DNA from: Firmicutes bacterium UBA2296
GTDB lineage: Bacteria; Bacillota; UBA994
Reading direction: 5' to 3'
Length of the DNA stretch: 18,846 nt
Assembly (NCBI GenBank): GCA_002345475.1
Contig: DDWC01000123.1
Location: forward strand, 1-18,846
Shown in pieces: positions 13,878 through 18,846 of this stretch. Under the pieces are notes generated by a model that saw nothing but the letters and a program-made list of their open reading frames with translations, ran no database searches and was not told the origin of the DNA. How positions within the stretch are numbered: the stretch's first letter is position 1; each line of letters begins with the position of its first letter. The translations under genes and the position numbers were made by a program.

Positions 13878-15173
13878 TCATCGGTTCTTGCGCTTGCTTT
13901 CCGCTGCCTTCTGCCAGGCATGCATGCCCAGAGAAAGAGCAATGACGCCGTACGCCACAAAGGCACGGAAGAATTCACCAAGTTGAGCGTCTCCCAGCAA
14001 TTGTCGCCCGGCTGCCGGTGACACCACGAACAAAGTGTGGAACAGCACCGCTCCCAACAAGGCCTGGCCAATGGTGGCCTTTGAGACCGACGCACCACCG
14101 ATAAGTAGCGCAGCAATGGCAAAGCGGCCAACCTGTTCGTGGGCGGCAAAGGTGTTAAGCGCACCCACGTTTTGCAGGAAGAAGAGCTGGCCCCAGGCTG
14201 CCAGAACCATGGACATGGTAATGGCTATGATGCGTGTTTTATTAACATTAATGCCTGATACCTGGGCTATGTGCAGGTCCTGCCCGATGGTCCTGAAGTC
14301 CTGGCCAAGCTTAGTGCTGGCAATAAAGGTTATGAAGAGGCACACAGCTCCAATGAACAGGAAGGTAACCACAGGGACTCGCACCATGTTGAGCATGGAC
14401 TTGCTGTTCATGGTGGTAATAGACCAGAAGGCCATGGCTCCGGCTGCAATTAATGGTGTCAGCACGGACACGACAGTGAGAGTAACGCGACCGTCAATCC
14501 TGGACTTCCAGAAGCGATACCCGAGATAGAGCAGGATACCGACGGAGCCTGCAAGTACAGCTGTGGGGAAGGTAACTCGGGACAGATTATCGACAGCGTA
14601 CTTGATCCGGCCAATGTCCAATGTGTTCTTGATACCTATGCCGCTGGGCAGCATGATCTCGGGGTTGACCATAGGTATGACCGTTCCCACCAGAACCAGA
14701 AACACCAGCTGGTATACACCATTAGCGAAGAAACCGGTTATCATGCTGGTGATCATCTCCTGTCCCTTGGTGCGGTTCAGGAGGTGGCCCGTCAGCCAGC
14801 CAAACAGAAGAGCTACCGGAGTGGAGATAGCCATGGCAGCGAGGAACCCGATAATGCCCGACCAGCCATAGTGGATGACGATAATGACGGCCACCTGACC
14901 GGCCATTGCGCCGAGCACGATGGCAAAGTTGAGCCCCATGCCCGCCAGAACCGGAATTATGAGGGCCAGTATAAGCACGCCGTTGCGTCCCACGCGGTTT
15001 ACCAGGTCGTTGACGATAAACATCAAAGATAATCCGGAGAGCTTAAAGCCGACATAGCACAGAATAGCAAACATTATGGTCACTATGTTGTCGCTGAGGA
15101 AGTTCTTTATCGACTGGATAGCCTTAGTCCGACGGGTCTGAGAGGCGGCTGCGTTCGTTATTTGCTTGCTCAT
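13878..15173 (-). CDS. ABC importer permease, second subunit
   Basis: This 431-residue multi-pass membrane protein is of the branched-chain amino acid/ribose permease superfamily (BPD_transp_2 type). The usual pattern includes AGMGLNFAIVLGAMAGQ in an early membrane segment, and GQDLHIAQVSGINVNKTRIIAI, the cytoplasmic coupling loop contacting the ATPase, followed by LLIGGASVSKATIGQALLG. It has a long N-terminal polar leader (about residues 1-25) before the first membrane segment. The ATG at 15173 begins one base after the stop of the upstream permease, with GGGGGG 7 bases before it. A GTG at 15188 is a weaker option. It pairs with the other permease as the translocation channel. Confidence 0.9.
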   Translation of the reverse strand: MSKQITNAAASQTRRTKAIQSIKNFLSDNIVTIMFAILCYVGFKLSGLSLMFIVNDLVNRVGRNGVLILALIIPVLAGMGLNFAIVLGAMAGQVAVIIVIHYGWSGIIGFLAAMAISTPVALLFGWLTGHLLNRTKGQEMITSMITGFFANGVYQLVFLVLVGTVIPMVNPEIMLPSGIGIKNTLDIGRIKYAVDNLSRVTFPTAVLAGSVGILLYLGYRFWKSRIDGRVTLTVVSVLTPLIAAGAMAFWSITTMNSKSMLNMVRVPVVTFLFIGAVCLFITFIASTKLGQDFRTIGQDLHIAQVSGINVNKTRIIAITMSMVLAAWGQLFFLQNVGALNTFAAHEQVGRFAIAALLIGGASVSKATIGQALLGAVLFHTLFVVSPAAGRQLLGDAQLGEFFRAFVAYGVIALSLGMHAWQKAAESKRKNR

Positions 15174-15174
15174 C

Positions 15175-16215
15175 TTACTGCCCCCCACTGACCTGGGTCA
15201 ACGCATATAGGATGACCCCGTTACTGATAGTGATTCGGGTTATCTCAGCCATATTACCACCGGTCATTATGAGATTGGCGACTGGCAAAGAGACTACCAG
15301 GAGTCCCTGGAAAAGGAACGTGCCAATAATGACATGTGAAATGTTGGCCCTGCGCACGGTTGCGCCACCGATTAGTACCGCGGCAACGGCGCCAAATCCA
15401 TAAAACATGGGCGCGTCGTACAACTGCAAAAAGCCAAAACTCTGAGCGTATGCTGCAATTCCTACAGCGCCAAGCACTGTGGATAAGGTTGCGCCGATTA
15501 TTCTGTACTTGTCTACGTTTAGGCCTGAGGCCACCGCAAACTGGCGGCTGGCACCTACTGCCTTCATGGCCAGACCTGTCTTGCTACGCAGGAACAGCCA
15601 CACAAGTAAGCACCAGAAGGCCAGAAAAAGGAGTAATCCAAGTGAAATATGAAATGATCCAATCTGGATGCGGCCCCAGCTGTTCAGAACCCACTTCATG
15701 CGGCCTTCGATGTTGACTGTCGTTCGCAGACCCTGACCAATTGGCCATTTAAGCTCAAGGTTAGTGTAGGGCAGCAGAATCCAGCCGATGTTCATGAGGG
15801 ATACTGCTGAAAAACCGACGTAGGTTGCTACCATCATCTCGGATCCCTTAACCTTGTTGAGCAGCCAGCCATAGCCAATTCCGCAGACAACGGCCAGAGG
15901 GATGGCAATCACCAGAGACATCCAAAAAGAGGGAAACCCAGTTAGGTTCATCTCAATAGCTGTAAGCATACCAATTAGTCCGCACAAAACCCCAAGGGGT
16001 AGGCCGAAGTTAAGGCCGATACCTGCCAGAATGGCTGGGACCATGGCCAGAACCATAATGCCGTTCATCCCGAGGCGAACAACCATGTCCGAGATCAGCG
16101 GCAGGAACGGAATCCCCAGGAAAACAGCCAGTAGGCAGACAAAAACGAAAAAGGAAGTGATTATGGTTCTGGGCAACCCGAAGGAATCAACCAGGCCTTT
16201 GAGCTTCTCCAGCAT
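15175..16215 (-). CDS. ABC importer permease, first subunit
   Basis: This 346-residue integral membrane protein is the partner permease. It shows AGIGLNFGLPLGVLCGLIG near residues 64-82, KTGLAMKAVGASRQFAVASGLNVDKYRIIGA as the cytoplasmic coupling loop, and AVLIGGATVRRANISHVIIG near the end. The two permeases share these landmarks, so they are paralogues forming a heterodimer. The ATG at 16215 lies 2 bases past the stop of the ATPase gene, with GGGGTGG upstream. Tight spacing supports one transcript. The substrate cannot be deduced. Confidence 0.92.
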   Translation of the reverse strand: MLEKLKGLVDSFGLPRTIITSFFVFVCLLAVFLGIPFLPLISDMVVRLGMNGIMVLAMVPAILAGIGLNFGLPLGVLCGLIGMLTAIEMNLTGFPSFWMSLVIAIPLAVVCGIGYGWLLNKVKGSEMMVATYVGFSAVSLMNIGWILLPYTNLELKWPIGQGLRTTVNIEGRMKWVLNSWGRIQIGSFHISLGLLLFLAFWCLLVWLFLRSKTGLAMKAVGASRQFAVASGLNVDKYRIIGATLSTVLGAVGIAAYAQSFGFLQLYDAPMFYGFGAVAAVLIGGATVRRANISHVIIGTFLFQGLLVVSLPVANLIMTGGNMAEITRITISNGVILYALTQVSGGQ

Positions 16216-16217
16216 TT

Positions 16218-17822
16218 CTACACCACCCCTTCACGGCGCGCTTTGGCAAAGTCGCCGGACATCATAAGCCCATAGTCAGCATCGCTGGCGTCAGGGGCAA
16301 GGATACCCTCGACCTGGCCCTTGCTGATAATGGCGATGCGATCGCAGACGGAGCGAATCTCGGCCAGCTCACTGGACGTCATCACAATGGTCATGCCGAA
16401 CTCCTTGTTCAGCTTTACCAATGTCTCAAGAACCAGACGCTTGGCTCCTACATCAATACCACGAGTAGGCTCCGATACAAATAGCACGATTGGGTCCAGG
16501 GTCAGTGCCCTGGCGATACATACCTTTTGCTGGTTGCCACCGCTGAGCCGGCGCGTCGCCTGTAATGGCCCACGGCAGCGAATATCCAATTCCTTGATCA
16601 TGGCCAGCGCGTGCTGACGCATTTCCCCCTGGGCGACCTGGCTAAAGGGCCCATACTTCCTGACGAACTTATTCTTCACCTGCATAGCTGTGAAGGCGAT
16701 GTTTTCCTCGATGGAGCTGTCCAGCATGAGTCCAACCCCTCGCCTGTCTTCCGACACAAAAGCCAGACCCCGGGCCAATGAGCCTTTGGTATTGTTGAGC
16801 TCAAGTTTTTCCCCGTTTAACAATACCTCGCCGGTGGCCGGGTACAGGCCCATAATGCCGTTAGCAATGCCAATCTTGCCCTGCCCGCTGAGTCCGCCGA
16901 TGCCAAAGATTTCGCCCCTCTTTACTTCCAGACTGACTCCCCGTATTTCCTCGCCAGGCATGCGCACATGAAGATCGCGGATAGACAGGATAGTTGAATC
17001 CTGCCCCATTTCACTGCCCTTCTCCCGGGCCATGGTTTCTATTTCGCGTCCCACCATCAGCTCCGCCATTCTTACGACGGATGTATCCTGTTTGCGCAGG
17101 GTGGATACCAGAGCACCGTCCCGCAATATGGTTACGTTATCGGCAACCTCCATGACCTCGTCAAGGCGATGGGTTATAAACAATATGGCAATCCCAGAGT
17201 CCGCCAGCTTGCGCATGGTCGCCAAAAGGTTTGCGGCCTCGTTTTCCGTCAGGACGGCAGTGGGCTCATCAAAGACCAAAAGACGGATATTCTCCTTGTC
17301 TATTTCCCGGGCGATTTCCACAAACTGCATGTGGCCAACCGGCAGCCCGGCCACGCGGGCCCATTCGTCGATGGTCAAACCTACTGTATTCAAAGCAGCT
17401 TTAGCGTCCTTCGCCATGCTGTTATGATCAAGGCCTTTCATCTTCTCCCCAAAAACGCGGCTGACAATATTGTCTTTGAGAATTTCGCGGTTAAGCTTTA
17501 TGTTCTCGACAATGGAAAAGCCGGGTATCAGCATGAATTCCTGATGCACCATTCCTATGCCAAGCTCCATGGCTTGCATGGGGGACTTTATGGCCACCGC
17601 TTCGCCGCCCAACCGGACCTCTCCTTCGAATCCTCCCGTGGAATGAATCACGGACATTCCAAATAGAATGTTCATGAGGGTGGACTTGCCCGCACCATTC
17701 TCGCCAAGAATGGCATGGATTTCACCTGGCTTGACAGCTATGCTGACGTTCTTTAGCACCTGGGTGCCGTAGTAACTCTTGCTGACATTCTGCATCTCCA
17801 GGACAAATTCGCCCATATACAC
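16218..17822 (-). CDS. ABC importer ATPase with two nucleotide-binding domains
   Basis: This 534-residue cytoplasmic ATPase drives transport and resembles the RbsA/MglA class used by sugar and nucleoside importers. Domain 1 has a normal Walker A GENGAGKST at 40-48, a modified signature LPVGHMQ at 160-166, and Walker B LLVFDEPTAVL at 181-191. Domain 2 has a degenerate Walker A (GGLSGQGKI, 309-317), a normal signature LSGGNQQ at 426-432, and VSEPTRGIDVG at 449-459. Loss of Walker A in one half is usual in this class. A GTG at 17822 (5 bases after AGGAGG) and an ATG at 17816 are both possible starts. Confidence 0.94.
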   Translation of the reverse strand: MYMGEFVLEMQNVSKSYYGTQVLKNVSIAVKPGEIHAILGENGAGKSTLMNILFGMSVIHSTGGFEGEVRLGGEAVAIKSPMQAMELGIGMVHQEFMLIPGFSIVENIKLNREILKDNIVSRVFGEKMKGLDHNSMAKDAKAALNTVGLTIDEWARVAGLPVGHMQFVEIAREIDKENIRLLVFDEPTAVLTENEAANLLATMRKLADSGIAILFITHRLDEVMEVADNVTILRDGALVSTLRKQDTSVVRMAELMVGREIETMAREKGSEMGQDSTILSIRDLHVRMPGEEIRGVSLEVKRGEIFGIGGLSGQGKIGIANGIMGLYPATGEVLLNGEKLELNNTKGSLARGLAFVSEDRRGVGLMLDSSIEENIAFTAMQVKNKFVRKYGPFSQVAQGEMRQHALAMIKELDIRCRGPLQATRRLSGGNQQKVCIARALTLDPIVLFVSEPTRGIDVGAKRLVLETLVKLNKEFGMTIVMTSSELAEIRSVCDRIAIISKGQVEGILAPDASDADYGLMMSGDFAKARREGVV

Positions 17823-17843
17823 GTTCCTCCTCTAGCCACCAAA

Positions 17844-17873
17844 ATGCAAGGTTGCCATATGGCAACCTTGCAT
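17844..17873. repeat. 30-base perfect palindrome between binding-protein and ATPase genes
   Basis: ATGCAAGGTTGCC, ATAT, and the complement of the first arm form a perfect palindrome. On the minus strand it is followed by TTTT. It lies 24 bases after the binding-protein stop. It probably works as a partial terminator or mRNA-stabilising stem that gives more binding protein than ATPase. Confidence 0.65.
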
Positions 17874-17897
17874 CTATGGCTGGTTATGCCGTCGGGT

Positions 17898-18846
17898 CTA
17901 TTTGCTGAAATCTACGAACTCAGCCAGCACCATGAAGTAGTGCTCCTGGACTTGTCCAGCTGCGTTCTTGTAGTTCTCAAAGGTTACCAGGCCCTTGAAG
18001 GCCTCTTTCAGCTTGACAGAGTCAACCTTGCCGTTGGTCTTGCCCTCGATCCAGTCGATGGCGTAGGCTGTTCCGGCTTCGATGTAAAGCATGTTAACCG
18101 GTGCGGGCCAGGTGGACACGCGCTCTTCCATGCCTGCTGCGGTCAACTTGGTCTTGATTTCGCCGAGGATGTAATCGAGGTCGCCCTTCTTCTCGTCGGG
18201 GATGGTGATTTGCAGTGCCGCGGGCATGGCGTGGTACGGAGACGGGCAGCACTGTACGGGGTAAATGGCCCCGCCGGCAACGATCTGGGAGATCATCTGC
18301 TCCTGCATGGCGCAGTTGGTGCCAAAGAAAGCAGTGTCTTTGCCATACTTTGCGATTTGACGGGGAACGTCTTCCATGATGAACAGCTGAGTTCCAGGAA
18401 CTCCGCCTTCGCCCATGGGGTCGGGAGCGTCAACGTCAACGAATTGAATACCGAGCTTTTCGGCTTCGGCCTTCATAAGAGCGTGACGGGCTGAAATCAT
18501 CGCCATGGACATATGACGGGGGAAGGAATAGTGGATATATACTTTCGCGCCCATCTTGTGTGCCTGCTGAATCATCAGCGGCCCCATGGCAGGGGTATTG
18601 GTCTGCAGAATGATGTCACCCTTGGTTGCTACCAGGTCGGGATCTTCTCCGGGGGTTCCCATGATGATGAGAAGGTCAGGGCGAATCTCACGCACCTTGT
18701 CGATAGCAGCTACAGAACCGGCTACGGCCTGTACCAGAACCAGTGCCTTCACGTCAGGATCGCTGGCCATGGTCATCATGTTGGTGATGATGGTCTCCTG
18801 TTCCTGGGTGAAGTTGGTCGGGTAGGTCTGATGCAGAATCTTGTCG
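17898..18846 (-). CDS. ABC substrate-binding protein, DUF3798-like (N-terminus missing)
   Basis: The frame is open from the window edge to a TAG at 17898 and gives about 315 residues; the signal sequence and start are outside. It has a periplasmic-binding-protein look: alternating short strands and helices (VKALVLVQAVAG, DLLIIMGTPGEDPDLV, GAKVYIHYSFPRHM, DTAFFGTNCAMQEQM) and a C-terminal lobe after MEERVSTWPAPVN. The sequence resembles DUF3798, a binding-protein-like family I recall beside RbsA-type transporters in Clostridia; this is from memory. Its position as first gene of the importer fits. Two adjacent cysteines (VQCCPSP) are unusual. The ligand is unknown. Confidence 0.75.
   Translation of the reverse strand, partial: DKILHQTYPTNFTQEQETIITNMMTMASDPDVKALVLVQAVAGSVAAIDKVREIRPDLLIIMGTPGEDPDLVATKGDIILQTNTPAMGPLMIQQAHKMGAKVYIHYSFPRHMSMAMISARHALMKAEAEKLGIQFVDVDAPDPMGEGGVPGTQLFIMEDVPRQIAKYGKDTAFFGTNCAMQEQMISQIVAGGAIYPVQCCPSPYHAMPAALQITIPDEKKGDLDYILGEIKTKLTAAGMEERVSTWPAPVNMLYIEAGTAYAIDWIEGKTNGKVDSVKLKEAFKGLVTFENYKNAAGQVQEHYFMVLAEFVDFSK

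Noticed and set aside
14035..14529. 164-codon plus-strand frame opposite the second permease
   Set aside because: It is a shadow of a membrane protein gene, Met/Ala/Thr-rich, with no domain.
17169..17666. 165-codon plus-strand frame opposite the ATPase gene
   Set aside because: It is antisense to strongly conserved ABC motifs and has no recognisable content.
17844..18494. 216-codon plus-strand frame opposite the substrate-binding protein gene
   Set aside because: It begins inside the palindrome and mirrors a clear coding gene. The composition is Leu/Gly/Val/His-rich without motifs.

Overview
The window looks like chromosomal DNA of an anaerobic, Gram-positive-type bacterium, most likely a Clostridia-like member of the Bacillota with moderate GC content. 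This rests on strong GGAGG-type ribosome binding sites, frequent GTG and TTG starts, intrinsic terminators, PyrR-type leader attenuators, and an NAD-linked PyrK/PyrD dihydroorotate dehydrogenase. The assignment is inference from gene content, not a database match. I see no rRNA, tRNA, CRISPR array, phage gene or insertion sequence.

Layout. Positions 1-1850 hold the tail of an unidentified gene, two small membrane proteins on the minus strand (a 53-residue two-segment protein and a GlsB/YeaQ-type protein with a clear sigma-70-type promoter), and a CPBP-type membrane protease. Positions 1854-3410 hold pyrB-pyrI, encoding catalytic and regulatory aspartate carbamoyltransferase subunits, on the minus strand behind a promoter and a PyrR-type attenuator. 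Positions 3522-5978 (minus strand) hold a membrane-anchored seven-repeat RCC1-like protein, an unrecognised secreted protein, and a DUF1904 tautomerase-like protein. Positions 6079-11044 hold the plus-strand operon pyrC-pyrF-pyrK-pyrD-pyrE, with its own promoter, PyrR-type site, attenuator terminator and final terminator. A second DUF1904 paralogue lies just beyond it. Positions 11708-13757 (minus strand) hold a beta-CASP metallo-beta-lactamase-fold RNase-like protein followed by one or two small membrane ORFs. Positions 13878-18846 (minus strand) hold an ABC importer operon: a substrate-binding protein of the DUF3798 kind (cut by the window edge), a double-domain ATPase and two permeases.

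How it works together. The two pyr units encode the enzymes from carbamoyl phosphate plus aspartate to UMP: PyrB/I, PyrC, PyrD/K, PyrE and PyrF. Carbamoyl-phosphate synthetase and pyrR are not in the window. Both units carry the same kind of uridine-nucleotide-responsive RNA switch, so they should be controlled together in trans although they lie on opposite strands and about 3 kb apart. PyrI adds allosteric control of the first committed enzyme. The ABC operon is a complete importer apart from the missing start of its binding-protein gene. Its substrate cannot be read from sequence.

I did not find a clearly new multi-gene system. The items most worth a second look are the paired PyrR-type switches combined with PyrI, a repeat-like 5' extension of pyrD, the two DUF1904 genes flanking the pyr operon, the RCC1/secreted-protein pair, and the DUF3798-type transporter.
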